A stretch of 64,000 nt of DNA from CAIRDP01 sp037138335 (GCA_037138335.1 JBAXIO010000002.1:248001-312000); one strand, 5' to 3'; numbered from the stretch's first letter, positions 35,150 through 44,882 are shown. Numbers and translations: made by a program. The notes: generated from the letters alone by a model not told the origin.

Positions 35150-36537
35150 TTTGCGAATGCTTTTCTGACCGATGGTACAAGCTGGTCTATATCGCCTGCC
35201 CCGAGAGTCAGCAGGACAGCCGGCCTGAGTTTTTTCAGGTAATTCAGCAGTTTGTCTTTTTCAATCAGTATTTTATTCCCTGTTTTCAGTTTTTTCAGTA
35301 TCAGTTCACTGCTCACACCTTTTATCGGTTTCTCCCTCGCCGGGTAAATGTCAAGCAGCACGATTTCCTCGAGCAGGTCGAGGCTCATTGCAAATTCTTC
35401 AGCCAGGTCGCGTGTCCTTGAATACAAATGGGGCTGGAAAACACCGGTGATCCTTTGGCCCGGGTACATTTCTTTTACCGCTTCAATGCAGGCTCTCAGT
35501 TCTTCAGGATGATGGGCATAGTCGTCGATATACACGAAGCCCTTCTTTTTCACCTGGAAGTCAAACCTCCTCACCACCCCCTTATATGACTTCATCGCCC
35601 TGGATACTTTCGACTGGCTCAGGCCCATCAGGAATGCAGCGGAATTGGCGGCAAGGGCATTTTCAAGGTTGAACAATCCCGGTAACCCAAGCACAAGGTC
35701 TTTCCATACATCGTTTGCACTGCAAAAATCATAATGGTATACCCCATTACGTATACCAAAACCCCCTGCTTTAAACCCCATAGACCCTGTAGGCGCCGAA
35801 GCCTTCTTTATATCCAGGGAATACGAAAACACATTATATGCCGATTGCCCCCGGGGTTTCAGCCCTACGCCGGCTTTCATGATGAGGGAGCCTCCTTCCC
35901 TTATCTTCCCTGTGAACTCTTCGAATGAAGCAAGCATCTCCTTATGTGTATGATAAATGTCGAGATGGTCGGGATCGGCTGATGTGACAATGGCAATATC
36001 GGGCGACAGATGAAGAAATGAACGGTCAAATTCGTCAGCCTCGACAACACAAACGGGAGCAGCCTGGCCTGAAGTTTCAATAAGGAAATTGGTTCCGTAA
36101 TTCTTTGAAATGCCTCCCAGGAATGCAATATGGGGGATGCCCGCACTTTTTAGTATATGTGCTATCAGCGTGGAGGTTGTGGTCTTGCCGTGTGTGCCTG
36201 CTACAGCAATTGTAAAGTAGCCGGAAGAGATCAACCCGAGCACCTCCGAACGCTTCATCATGAGAATCTTTTTCCTGAGGATGAAGTTTAATTCTTTATT
36301 GTCCTTCGGGATGGCCGGTGTGTATATCACAAGTTCGGTGTTCGCCGGGATGAGTGCCGGATCATCACCGAAATGGATTTTCATTCCTTCCATCTCAAGC
36401 TGGGTGGTCAATGCCGTAGGCGTTTTATCATAACCGCTGACCGCTGCGCCCAGGTGCAGGAAATACCGGGCCAGGGCGCTCATCCCGATCCCGCCTATCC
36501 CAAGAAAATATACCGATGAAAGATCCTGCGGTTTCAT
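35146..36537 (-). CDS. murC: UDP-N-acetylmuramate--L-alanine ligase
   Basis: A 463-residue Mur ligase with all three domains: the N-terminal Rossmann-like UDP-binding part (FLGIGGIGMSALARYF), the ATP P-loop VAGTHGKTTTSTL, the central EADEFDRSF motif, and the C-terminal domain containing YAHHPEEL. It adds L-alanine to UDP-MurNAc in the cytoplasm. It is coupled to ftsQ (4-bp overlap) and lies 7 bp from murG. The completeness here contrasts with the truncated MurD-like gene in the same cluster. Confidence 0.96.
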   Translation of the reverse strand: MKPQDLSSVYFLGIGGIGMSALARYFLHLGAAVSGYDKTPTALTTQLEMEGMKIHFGDDPALIPANTELVIYTPAIPKDNKELNFILRKKILMMKRSEVLGLISSGYFTIAVAGTHGKTTTSTLIAHILKSAGIPHIAFLGGISKNYGTNFLIETSGQAAPVCVVEADEFDRSFLHLSPDIAIVTSADPDHLDIYHTHKEMLASFEEFTGKIREGGSLIMKAGVGLKPRGQSAYNVFSYSLDIKKASAPTGSMGFKAGGFGIRNGVYHYDFCSANDVWKDLVLGLPGLFNLENALAANSAAFLMGLSQSKVSRAMKSYKGVVRRFDFQVKKKGFVYIDDYAHHPEELRACIEAVKEMYPGQRITGVFQPHLYSRTRDLAEEFAMSLDLLEEIVLLDIYPAREKPIKGVSSELILKKLKTGNKILIEKDKLLNYLKKLRPAVLLTLGAGDIDQLVPSVRKAFAK

Positions 36538-36544
36538 TTGTTGT

Positions 36545-37666
36545 TTATTCCTTTACTTTTTTAATTAATCCCAGTACCTCTGAGGCGATTCTGTCTGCTG
36601 CATCCGGAGCCGCCATGGCCCTTATGTTCCGCATCAGTTCCTCCTGCAGGGGCGCGTCGTTGATCAGCGATGTCAGTGTACCCCCGAGTTTCTCTTTTGC
36701 ATCCCAGTCGCTGACCATCATAGCCGCTTTGTTCTCAACAAGAGCCATCGCATTTTTTGTCTGGTGGTCCTCGGCCACATTGGGAGAAGGGATCAGTATG
36801 ACCGGTTTCCCGCTTGCACATAATTCTGAGATTGCAATGGCCCCTGCCCTGGAGATTACCACATCCGCAGCAGAGTAGGCCAGGTCCATGCGGTCAATAA
36901 AGGCCTGGAGTTTCACATCCCCCCGTTCGTTGCTTATCCCTGCATGGGAAAGTTCTTCCCTGAGTTTTTCGTAATAATACTTTCCGCATTGCCAGAGCCA
37001 CTGCACGGACCCGCCGGGATTGCCGCTGATCAAGCATTGCATGACACTTTGATTTATTGTGCCTGCCCCCAGGCTTCCGCCAATCACTAAAATTGTAGTC
37101 TTGTTTTCAGCCAGTCCGAAATAATCCACAGCCTCATGCCTTTTCCCGATCAACCCTGTCAGGTCCTGCCTGATCGGGTTTCCGGTAAGTACCAGTTTCT
37201 TCTTCGGAAAATATTTCTCCATCCCTATATAGGCAACGCAGATCTTCTGGACTTTCCCCGCCAGCATGCGGTTGGTGATGCCGGGAAACGAGTTCTGCTC
37301 CTGTATCAGGGCGGGGATCTTCATGGCAACCGCCGTCCTGAGAACCGGCCCGCTGGCATATCCCCCGACCCCAACCACAACATCAGGCCCAAAACCTGAA
37401 ACGAGTTTCCTCGCCCTGATCATGCTGCCGAGAAGTTTGAACGGGAAAACCAGGTTCTTCCAGCTTAAGTTTCTCTGAAAGCCCGCAATAGTCAACCCCT
37501 CGATCCTGTAACCGGCTGCCGGGACTTTCTCCATTTCTAACTTCCCCCTTGCCCCGATAAACAGGATATCAGCATCGGCAAGCTTTGCCCTGATGGCATT
37601 GGCAATAGCAATAGCAGGGAACACATGCCCCCCTGTACCTCCTCCGCTGATAATAATTTTCGTCAT
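36545..37666 (-). CDS. murG: Undecaprenyldiphospho-muramoylpentapeptide beta-N-acetylglucosaminyltransferase
   Basis: A 373-residue GT28 enzyme. The N-terminal glycine loop GGGTGGHVFPAIAIA binds lipid I. GGSLGAGTINQSV and the C-terminal donor motif (VVISRAGAIAISELCASGKPVILIP) bind UDP-GlcNAc. It makes lipid II at the inner face of the cytoplasmic membrane. It lies 7 bp before murC and 9 bp after ftsW. Confidence 0.96.
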   Translation of the reverse strand: MTKIIISGGGTGGHVFPAIAIANAIRAKLADADILFIGARGKLEMEKVPAAGYRIEGLTIAGFQRNLSWKNLVFPFKLLGSMIRARKLVSGFGPDVVVGVGGYASGPVLRTAVAMKIPALIQEQNSFPGITNRMLAGKVQKICVAYIGMEKYFPKKKLVLTGNPIRQDLTGLIGKRHEAVDYFGLAENKTTILVIGGSLGAGTINQSVMQCLISGNPGGSVQWLWQCGKYYYEKLREELSHAGISNERGDVKLQAFIDRMDLAYSAADVVISRAGAIAISELCASGKPVILIPSPNVAEDHQTKNAMALVENKAAMMVSDWDAKEKLGGTLTSLINDAPLQEELMRNIRAMAAPDAADRIASEVLGLIKKVKE

Positions 37667-37675
37667 CTGAATAAT

Positions 37676-38884
37676 TTAAGCCGGAACCAGGTCTCCTATT
37701 TCTTTAGCGCCATGATCGGTAAGTATCTCCACCTCGGTTCCGTTCCTTGTGTCGATCTCAGTCATCCTGCTTACGCTTAAAATAATCCCTATGGCAATGC
37801 TGGTAAACCAGATTGATGTGCCTCCCATGCTGATCAGGGGCAAAGTCTGCCCTGTCACAGGGAACAGGTTCACCGCCACAGCCATATTGATCATTGCCTG
37901 GAACACCATGCTGAATCCTATCCCCAGCGAAAGCAAGGCGCCGAAATTCCCCTGGCATTTCCCCGCTATCCTGATCACTCTGAAAAACAATATCAGGTAA
38001 AGCAGCATCACAAAGCTCCCCCCTATCAGCCCGTATTCTTCAATAATGATTGCGAAAATGAAATCAGAATAGGGGTGGGGCAGGAAATTCCTCTGGGTGC
38101 TCTTTCCCGGGGATTTTCCGAACACCCCTCCTGACCCGATAGCGATCTTGGCCTGGTCAACCTGGTAGGTGGCATCGGCACTGGCCTTTTCGTCGTGGAT
38201 GAAATGATCAACACGTTTAACCCAGGTTTCACCCCGGGGGAATAAGTGGGGAAAAACTATAGCGATCACAAAAATCATGACTACCGAAACAATCCCCAGC
38301 CCTATAAGCGAGAAAATGTATTTCAGGCTGATACGGCCAATGAACATCAGCACCAGGCAAGTGACAAATAAAATGGCTGCCGTGGAAAAATTCGCAGGCA
38401 AAATAAGTATGGTGACCGCGATTACCGGAAGGATCACAGGAAGGAATCCTTTCCGCAGATCTTCAACAAGCTCCTGCTTTTTACTCAGTACCCTGGCCAG
38501 ATACATGATCAGGAAGAGTTTTGCCATATCGGAACTCTGGAAGGTCAGGTTGACGATAGGGACCGTAAGCCAGCGATTCGCTTCATTAAGATTGGTGCCC
38601 GAAACCAGAGTGAAGGCAAGCAAAGGAAAGGTCAGGATCAGCCCGATCTGCGAGATCCTTGAAAAATAAGTATATTTTATCAGATGGGTGAAATACATCA
38701 GCCCGAATCCAAAACCCAGGATGAGCAGGTGTTTCATAAGATAATATTCGGTATTCCCGTGCTGCTTTTTATAGGCAAGGGTCCCGGTTGAACTGTAAAC
38801 AGCCAGCAATGAGAATATCGATAAAATGACAACCACAATCCATATCACTTTATCGCCTTTGATGTTCTTAAACGTGTTGGCCAT
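37676..38884 (-). CDS. ftsW: SEDS family peptidoglycan polymerase FtsW
   Basis: A 402-residue membrane protein with about ten helices. The conserved SEDS C-terminal motif is NLFPVTGQTLPLISMGGTS, and a large periplasmic loop around residues 205-260 contains RVDHFIHDEKASADATYQVDQ. It polymerises lipid II at the division septum together with the class B penicillin-binding protein. It is 9 bp downstream of the MurD-like gene. Confidence 0.94.
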   Translation of the reverse strand: MANTFKNIKGDKVIWIVVVILSIFSLLAVYSSTGTLAYKKQHGNTEYYLMKHLLILGFGFGLMYFTHLIKYTYFSRISQIGLILTFPLLAFTLVSGTNLNEANRWLTVPIVNLTFQSSDMAKLFLIMYLARVLSKKQELVEDLRKGFLPVILPVIAVTILILPANFSTAAILFVTCLVLMFIGRISLKYIFSLIGLGIVSVVMIFVIAIVFPHLFPRGETWVKRVDHFIHDEKASADATYQVDQAKIAIGSGGVFGKSPGKSTQRNFLPHPYSDFIFAIIIEEYGLIGGSFVMLLYLILFFRVIRIAGKCQGNFGALLSLGIGFSMVFQAMINMAVAVNLFPVTGQTLPLISMGGTSIWFTSIAIGIILSVSRMTEIDTRNGTEVEILTDHGAKEIGDLVPA

Positions 38885-38893
38885 ACAGATCTC

Positions 38894-39442
38894 TTAAAGG
38901 TTCTTAACGGCATTTCTGAAAGCAATACCCCTGGCTTCATGGCTGTCGAAGATCGCATCCTCCTTGCATCCCGGCGAAAATAAAGCCACATCGCCTTTCC
39001 GCCCGAGGTAATAAGCGGCTTCAACTGCCTCGGCCATGGTATAGGTGTCGGCTATCGGAATTTCAGAATCAGCGAAAGACTCATGGATGGATTCATTGCC
39101 CGGCCCGAGGCAGATAATAGCCTTGACTTTCTTTTCTATGAGCTTTTTCAGGAATTCAAGCTCTTCATTCGAGCTCCCTCCCCCTGCTATCCAGATGACA
39201 GGTTTCGACATGGTTTCAAGTGCAAACCAGGCGCCGTTCAAGCTTACCGACATGGAATCGTTTATGAATTCGATGCCATGAATATTGGCTACGAATTCCA
39301 TCCTGTGTTCGGTATTGCCGAAATCGGCAAACCATTCCCTGAAACAGGCCTTCCGGGCCTCACGGATCCGACCTGAAACGGTAGCCGCCAGGTTGTCGTA
39401 TACATTCGTATTTCCTTGTAATGCCAGGGATTCTAAAGTCAT
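38894..39442 (-). CDS. MurD C-terminal-domain-like protein, truncated and with altered motifs, at the murD position
   Basis: A 182-residue protein that aligns only with the last part of MurD, which is normally about 440 residues. The N-terminal UDP-binding domain and the ATPase domain with its GTNGK-type P-loop are missing. Similarity is clear in LALQG (6-10), GNTEHRMEFVANIHGIEFINDS (42-63) and RGIAFRNAVKNL. Residues expected at the ligand sites differ: HN of the central-domain end is T12-N13, DSKATN reads DSMSVS (62-67), the following D-K/S-G loop reads GSSNEE (89-94), and SPACAS reads SPGCKE (156-161). It cannot be an active D-glutamate ligase by itself. An in-frame ATG TCA CTA AAA TAA lies just upstream (39463-39449). 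It could be a remnant or a repurposed domain. Confidence 0.75.
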   Translation of the reverse strand: MTLESLALQGNTNVYDNLAATVSGRIREARKACFREWFADFGNTEHRMEFVANIHGIEFINDSMSVSLNGAWFALETMSKPVIWIAGGGSSNEELEFLKKLIEKKVKAIICLGPGNESIHESFADSEIPIADTYTMAEAVEAAYYLGRKGDVALFSPGCKEDAIFDSHEARGIAFRNAVKNL

Positions 39443-39483
39443 AGCTTTTTATTTTAGTGACATGTTATTTCTTTTTTATAATT

Positions 39484-39511
39484 GACTGTTGACTGGTGAA
39501 CAGTGACTGGT
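39484..39511. repeat. Four 7-bp repeat units between mraY and the MurD-like gene
   Basis: GACTGTT, GACTGGT, GAACAGT and GACTGGT run with a 7-bp period, starting 9 bp after the mraY stop. They belong to the same loose unit family as the array at 17432-17536. Confidence 0.6.
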
Positions 39512-39520
39512 CAATTCCCG

Positions 39521-40774
39521 CTATCTTATTTTAAGTGTAACTATTGTTAACACCGCCAGCATGATCCCCACGATCATAAATCTCATTACGATCTTCGATT
39601 CATGATATCCCAGCTTCTGGTAATGATGGTGTAGGGGTGACATTTTAAATATCCTACGGCCTTCCCCGAATTTTCTTTTTGTATACTTGAAATAACTCAC
39701 CTGCATTACCACCGAAAGGTTCTCGACCAGGAAAATCCCGCAGAAAATCGGGATCATGATTTCCTTGCGGATGATGATCGCGAAAACAGCAATGATCCCC
39801 CCGAGGGCAAGGCTGCCGGTATCGCCCATGAAAACCTGGGCCGGGTATGAATTATACCAGAGGAACCCGATACAGGCCCCTACGAATGCGGCAATGTAGA
39901 TCGCCAGCTCGCCTGTATTCGGGATATACATGATGTTGAGGTAATCGGCGAAATTTGTGTTACCCGACACATAGGCCAATACTCCCAGTGTTATCCCGAT
40001 AATGGCCGAAGTGCCGCTGGCAAGTCCGTCGAGCCCGTCGGTGAGATTGGCCCCGTTGGAAACCGCGATGATGATAAAAATGACAATAGGAATAAAAACA
40101 ATCCATGTCCACGACTTTGCCCCCGGGCTGATCCATGAAATGAGCCAGCTGTAATCGAATTCGTTATGCTTGATGAAAGGGATGGTGGTTTTTGTCGATT
40201 TGATCTCGGTCTTGGAAAAAGGGCTGATCCTTTCCGAAGCATTTTCAACTTTAAAAATGTCCTGTGAAGAAACATAAGCCTGGTTCCTTGTCTTCTCCCT
40301 GATCACGACTTTGTCGCTGAAATACATGGTAAATCCAACAATCAGGCCCAGCCCGACCTGGCCAAGGATCTTCAATTTGCCCGGCAATCCCTTCTTGTCC
40401 TTTTTGAACACCTTTATATAATCATCGAGGAACCCGATCAAACCAAGCCATACTGTTGCAACCAGGATCAGGATGATATAGATGTTATGAAGCTTGGCGA
40501 AGAGCAGGGTGGGCACCAGGATCGCAGCAAGGATGATAAGCCCGCCCATGGTAGGGGTCCCCTGTTTGGAAACCTGTCCTGTGAGGCCAAGGTCACGAAT
40601 CGTTTCCCCAACCTGTTTTTTCCTGAGGAAGCCGATCAGCCTTTTCCCGATGATCATCGAAATGAACAGCGAAGTGATCAGCGCAAAGGCAGCCCTGAAC
40701 GAAATGTACTGGAACAATCCTGCCCCGGGGACGTTGAACGCTTTATGCAGCCATGTAAATAAATAGTACAACAT
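39521..40774 (-). CDS. mraY: Phospho-N-acetylmuramoyl-pentapeptide-transferase
   Basis: A 417-residue polytopic enzyme. Conserved motifs are FLDDYIKVFKKDKKGL, NLTDGLDGLASG and SPLHHHYQKLG. It is longer than E. coli MraY (360) because of an extra loop at about residues 160-200 (VSSQDIFKVENASERISPFSK), which is common in Bacteroidota. It transfers phospho-MurNAc-pentapeptide to undecaprenyl phosphate, making lipid I. It lies 3 bp after murE. Confidence 0.96.
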   Translation of the reverse strand: MLYYLFTWLHKAFNVPGAGLFQYISFRAAFALITSLFISMIIGKRLIGFLRKKQVGETIRDLGLTGQVSKQGTPTMGGLIILAAILVPTLLFAKLHNIYIILILVATVWLGLIGFLDDYIKVFKKDKKGLPGKLKILGQVGLGLIVGFTMYFSDKVVIREKTRNQAYVSSQDIFKVENASERISPFSKTEIKSTKTTIPFIKHNEFDYSWLISWISPGAKSWTWIVFIPIVIFIIIAVSNGANLTDGLDGLASGTSAIIGITLGVLAYVSGNTNFADYLNIMYIPNTGELAIYIAAFVGACIGFLWYNSYPAQVFMGDTGSLALGGIIAVFAIIIRKEIMIPIFCGIFLVENLSVVMQVSYFKYTKRKFGEGRRIFKMSPLHHHYQKLGYHESKIVMRFMIVGIMLAVLTIVTLKIR

Positions 40775-40777
40775 AGG

Positions 40778-42238
40778 CTATTGTTTAATAGAAAATAATT
40801 CCTTCACTATTTCCCTGTCGTCAAAGGGGTATTTCACCCCCTTGATCTCCTGGTAGGTCTCATGCCCTTTGCCTGCAACCAGGATGATGTCGTTCTCCCC
40901 GGCCAGGGTTACGGCTGTCTTAATAGCCTGCCTGCGGTCGGCAATCACGAGTACCTTGCGGGCATCGGTAATTTCAATACCTTTCATCATCTCCTCCAGG
41001 ATGGCTTCAGGTTCCTCGAACCTGGGATTGTCGGAGGTCAGGATAAGCTGGTCGCTGAGACTGGCTGAAATTCTTGCCATGACCGGTCTTTTCGTGGCAT
41101 CCCTGTTACCTCCCGCACCTACAACCGTAATGAGTTTTTCATTATGACGGCGGATGTCGTTAATGGTCTCCAGAACATTCTTCAAGGCATCCGGGGTATG
41201 GGCATAATCAACGATTGCAGTGATGTTCCCCGGGCCGCTGATGTAATTGAACCGGCCTTCGACAGGGCCCATGCTGCTCAGCAGGGTGAGTACCCTGAAA
41301 GGTTCCTGGCCGAGTAAAACCGCGGTGGCGTATACCGACAGGATATTGTATGCATTGAAAGATCCGATGAGCCTGAACCATACGTCCTGCCCGTCAATGC
41401 TGAGATGCAGACCGGTAAATTCGTTTTCGACGATCCTGCAGCGGAAATCGGCCATGGACAGGAGGCTGTAGGTGAATTTTGCAGCCCCGGTATTCTGGAG
41501 CATGACAGGGCCGTTCTTGTCGTCCTTGTTGACCAGGGCAAAGGCTGATTCGGGCAAGCCGTCAAAAAAGCCTTTCTTTGCTTTAAGATAAGCATCAAAT
41601 GTCTTATGATAATCGAGGTGGTCATGCGTGAGGTTTGAGAAGATCGCCCCCCTGAACCTCAGGCCGGCAATACGCTTCTGGTCGACCGCATGTGAACTTA
41701 CTTCCATAAAACAATATTCGCAGCCTTCTTCACACATTTCATTCAGCAGGCGGTTGATCTGGACGGGATCGGCAGTGGTATGGGTGGCTGGGACCCCGCG
41801 CTCCCCCACCATGTTTTTGATCGTACTGAGCAGGCCTGCCTTATACCCCAGGCACGTAAACAAACTGTGAAGAAGCGTAACGGTGGTTGTCTTCCCGTTG
41901 GTGCCTGTTATCCCGACCAGTTGAAGTTTGCACGAAGGGTTATCATAAAAGGCCGAAGCCATCTCGCCAAGCATCAAAGCGCTGTCGGCAGTCTTGATCC
42001 ATGTAATAAAGCCAGACATTTCCACAGGGCAGGATTCACAAACAATGGCTGAAGCGCCTTTTTCTTTAGCCATGCCGATGAAATCATGGCCGTCGGAAAC
42101 ACTCCCCCTGACAGCAAAAAACACATCGCCCGGCCTGACCTGCCTTGAGTCAAACTGCAGTGAGCCGATCATGATATCCATATCACCCCTGCTTTCGAGG
42201 ACCAAATGTTGAGGTACTATCAGGCTAAGTTTCTTCAT
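40778..42238 (-). CDS. murE: UDP-N-acetylmuramoyl-L-alanyl-D-glutamate--2,6-diaminopimelate ligase
   Basis: A 486-residue three-domain Mur ligase with P-loop GITGTNGKTTTVTL, central FMEVSSHAVDQKR, and the C-terminal TSDNPRFEEP. The DNPR motif is the recognised signature of the meso-diaminopimelate-adding enzyme, which points to a Gram-negative type peptide. It requires the product of MurD. The ATG overlaps the ftsI stop by 4 bp. Confidence 0.96.
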   Translation of the reverse strand: MKKLSLIVPQHLVLESRGDMDIMIGSLQFDSRQVRPGDVFFAVRGSVSDGHDFIGMAKEKGASAIVCESCPVEMSGFITWIKTADSALMLGEMASAFYDNPSCKLQLVGITGTNGKTTTVTLLHSLFTCLGYKAGLLSTIKNMVGERGVPATHTTADPVQINRLLNEMCEEGCEYCFMEVSSHAVDQKRIAGLRFRGAIFSNLTHDHLDYHKTFDAYLKAKKGFFDGLPESAFALVNKDDKNGPVMLQNTGAAKFTYSLLSMADFRCRIVENEFTGLHLSIDGQDVWFRLIGSFNAYNILSVYATAVLLGQEPFRVLTLLSSMGPVEGRFNYISGPGNITAIVDYAHTPDALKNVLETINDIRRHNEKLITVVGAGGNRDATKRPVMARISASLSDQLILTSDNPRFEEPEAILEEMMKGIEITDARKVLVIADRRQAIKTAVTLAGENDIILVAGKGHETYQEIKGVKYPFDDREIVKELFSIKQ

Positions 42239-44388
42239 GTTTGGGTTTTCGCTTTAGCTTTTGGGCTCTCAAGGTCAAGTACTACCGGCATGCCTTTATT
42301 TACAAGAGTTCCCGGCTTTACACTCTGGTTTACCACTGCCCCCCGGCCATTTACAACTACATTAAGTCCCATTTGTTCGAGAAGGAATAAGGCGTCTTTG
42401 AGACCCATCCCGCTCACATCAGGCATGAGATTCCTGGATACGGCCTGGGGGTATAATATGATCTTGTTTTCGTTTGGGACAGCCTGGGTCCAGAGTGCAC
42501 GAACATCCACCTTATTAATATTATAACCGAGCGTGCTGTAAGCTTCATTGAGGTCTGACTGCATGCCTGCATTAGCAAATGGCATAAGGCTGTTTACACT
42601 GTCTTTTTTAAAGGGGAAGAGAATATCTTCCTGCTTGGCGTAAAGCCTGTCGGAAATCTGCCTGAAGACCGGGGCAGCAACGGCGCCTCCGTAATACTTT
42701 CCTTTTTTGGGGTCCACTATAACCACCATCATGGTATACCTGGGGTTTTCAACGGGGAAGAAGCCGCAGAAAGAACCTTTGTACCTGACGTTTTTTGTCC
42801 CCTGGTTGTACCCCCTGTTGTTCTGGGCGAGCTGGGCGGTCCCGGTCTTCCCGGCGATCCTGTATATGGGGCTGGCAATGGCAGTTCCGGTACCGCGCAG
42901 AACAACGCCTTCCATCAGGATCATGGCTTTCTGGACCGTCGAGGGAGATACGATCTGGGGATTCAGCACAACCGGTTTGAACGTCTGAATCGCCTTGCCG
43001 TTCCTGAGTATTTCTTTTACAAAAAGAGGCTTGACCATCTTGCCATTGTTTGCGATGGCATTATATAAGGTTATGAGGTGGATAGGTGCCAGGGCGACTT
43101 CATAACCATAGGCGATCCAGGGGAGGGAGAGGTCTGACCAGTATTTGCTTTTGGTGTTCTTGATATAGGGGGACCGTTCCCCATCGATCTGCAGGTTGAG
43201 AGGTTTGTTAAGGCCAAGCCGGTAAAGCCCGTCGATGTATTTCTGCGGATCAGTTGAATAGATGCCATAAATCATTTTTGCGGTGCCTGCGTTCGAGGAT
43301 TTTTCGAAGACCTGCTGGGCAGTGTAAACCGAAGAGGTAGGGGGGTGTGAATCCTGGATCTTATGGCCGGCGAAATAGACAATACCGTTGCCAACCTGGA
43401 TAGGCGTGTTGAGTTCGACCTTGCCGTCGTCCAGAGCAACCAGGAATGAGGCAAGCTTGAATGTGGAACCTGGTTCATTGGCCTCGGCAATGGCATAGTT
43501 AAACACTTCTTCATAAGTGCCCTTTTTCGTCCTTCCAAGGTTCACCATGGCCTTTACATAGCCAGTTTTCACTTCCATTACGACCAGGCAGCCGTGATCG
43601 GCACTGTCGGCGATAAGCTCTTTCCTTAATGCGGCTTCCGACTGGTCCTGCAGCTCGATGTCGATTGTGGTTACTATATCCAGGCCGTTCTGGGGTTCAA
43701 CCTGGCTTTCAATGTCGACAGGCATCCAGTTGCTCCCCCCGGCGCGGCGCATCATCCTTGAACCCCCTACGCCTTCAAGCTGTTTCGTGAATTTGCCTTC
43801 GAGGCCCACGAATATTTTCTGGTCCCCTTCTCCCTTTTCATATCCTATGATCCTGCGGGCCAGGGATTTGTATGGGAGCTCTCGTTCCCACTGGGGGATC
43901 ACCATCAGTCCGCCCTTGAACCGGCCTCTTTTGAAGATGGGGAACCTGCGTATCTTTTTCAGTTCGGGATAGGTGACGTCGCGTTTGATAAGGAAATAGC
44001 GCTCCTGGTTCCTGCGGGCCTCCCATAGCTTGTCTTTAACCTGCATGGGCGATTTGTCCTTGTAAATCCCTGCCAGGCAAATTGCAAGAGAATCAACGCC
44101 GTTCTTAAACACCTCATCGGTAAGCGAATCGGCGATCAGGTCCATCCTCAGTTCAAAGATCGGAACGGAGACGGCCAGATAAGTCCCATCGTCGGAAAGG
44201 ATATTTCCACGGATCGCTTCAATGGGAAAAACCTGCATCTCCTGCTTTTTAGCCATTTCCAGCAATTCCGTTTTCTCGAAGTTCTGGATGTAGAAAGCCC
44301 TCCCCAGTATAGCAAGGCCGAAAAGCAGTATGCCCAGGTACACTACGTATACCCTCGTCATTATACCTTTTCTTACATCCTGGGTCAT
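42235..44388 (-). CDS. ftsI: Class B penicillin-binding protein (FtsI/PBP3 type) with PASTA domain
   Basis: A 717-residue transpeptidase. Features are a cytoplasmic start, a membrane helix at residues 12-34 (VYVVYLGILLFGLAILGRAFY), a pedestal domain, and the catalytic domain with SxxK at S308-K311 (EPGSTFKLAS), SxN (FEKSSNAGTAK) and KTG (AGKTGTAQ). One PASTA domain follows (LMPDVSGMGLKDALFLLEQMG onwards). It cross-links septal peptidoglycan with FtsW. It overlaps ftsL and murE by 4 bp each. Confidence 0.93.
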   Translation of the reverse strand: MTQDVRKGIMTRVYVVYLGILLFGLAILGRAFYIQNFEKTELLEMAKKQEMQVFPIEAIRGNILSDDGTYLAVSVPIFELRMDLIADSLTDEVFKNGVDSLAICLAGIYKDKSPMQVKDKLWEARRNQERYFLIKRDVTYPELKKIRRFPIFKRGRFKGGLMVIPQWERELPYKSLARRIIGYEKGEGDQKIFVGLEGKFTKQLEGVGGSRMMRRAGGSNWMPVDIESQVEPQNGLDIVTTIDIELQDQSEAALRKELIADSADHGCLVVMEVKTGYVKAMVNLGRTKKGTYEEVFNYAIAEANEPGSTFKLASFLVALDDGKVELNTPIQVGNGIVYFAGHKIQDSHPPTSSVYTAQQVFEKSSNAGTAKMIYGIYSTDPQKYIDGLYRLGLNKPLNLQIDGERSPYIKNTKSKYWSDLSLPWIAYGYEVALAPIHLITLYNAIANNGKMVKPLFVKEILRNGKAIQTFKPVVLNPQIVSPSTVQKAMILMEGVVLRGTGTAIASPIYRIAGKTGTAQLAQNNRGYNQGTKNVRYKGSFCGFFPVENPRYTMMVVIVDPKKGKYYGGAVAAPVFRQISDRLYAKQEDILFPFKKDSVNSLMPFANAGMQSDLNEAYSTLGYNINKVDVRALWTQAVPNENKIILYPQAVSRNLMPDVSGMGLKDALFLLEQMGLNVVVNGRGAVVNQSVKPGTLVNKGMPVVLDLESPKAKAKTQT

Positions 44389-44882
44389 CTGTTCCCGTTT
44401 TGAATTGAGTCTCCCGAATAAAATATCTTATAGGGGGGAGTGAGGGTTTCCTTCAGGCCGATTGCCTGGGTTCTTGTATTCAGTTCCGACAGCTTGCTTT
44501 CGAACATCAGCGACGAACGTGCCGTGATATATTCAAACCTGAGTTCCTTGAGTTCCGTCTTTGTCCGTTCAATCTGCTTATACATCCTTTCGGTATTGTA
44601 GGTATTGGCTATATAAAACAAGGCCAGGACGGTTATATAAATAAGGAAGGGCACATTGTCGACCACGCTTTTTTTCGACAGGTAATCCCCGCCCAGTACG
44701 TCCTGCACCCTCTTCCTGCCCTTATGTAATTTTTTTGCAGGTTTTACAGGGGGTGCCACCTCCTTCTCAGGCGCTTCGGCTGCCCTGGCAGTTTCTTCAT
44801 GGGGAACGGCTTCGTAGGAAATATCCTTCCATTCGGCTTCGGCCGGAGTTTCCCTCATTTTATTTCCCCTGAACTCAGTCAT
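44385..44882 (-). CDS. ftsL: FtsL-like cell division protein
   Basis: A 165-residue bitopic protein in the ftsL position. A proline- and charge-rich cytoplasmic part (residues 1-75) precedes a membrane helix at 77-94 (VPFLIYITVLALFYIANT) and a periplasmic coiled coil (ERMYKQIERTKTELKELRFE). It ends PPYKIFYSGDS as in related Bacteroidota proteins. I chose ATG 44882. The frame stays open upstream to a TTG at 45041, 9 bp after rsmH; that extension would be encoded by a 26-bp tandem repeat and yield a basic 53-residue tail. The short form is more likely but the long one is not excluded. Confidence 0.75.
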   Translation of the reverse strand: MTEFRGNKMRETPAEAEWKDISYEAVPHEETARAAEAPEKEVAPPVKPAKKLHKGRKRVQDVLGGDYLSKKSVVDNVPFLIYITVLALFYIANTYNTERMYKQIERTKTELKELRFEYITARSSLMFESKLSELNTRTQAIGLKETLTPPYKIFYSGDSIQNGNR

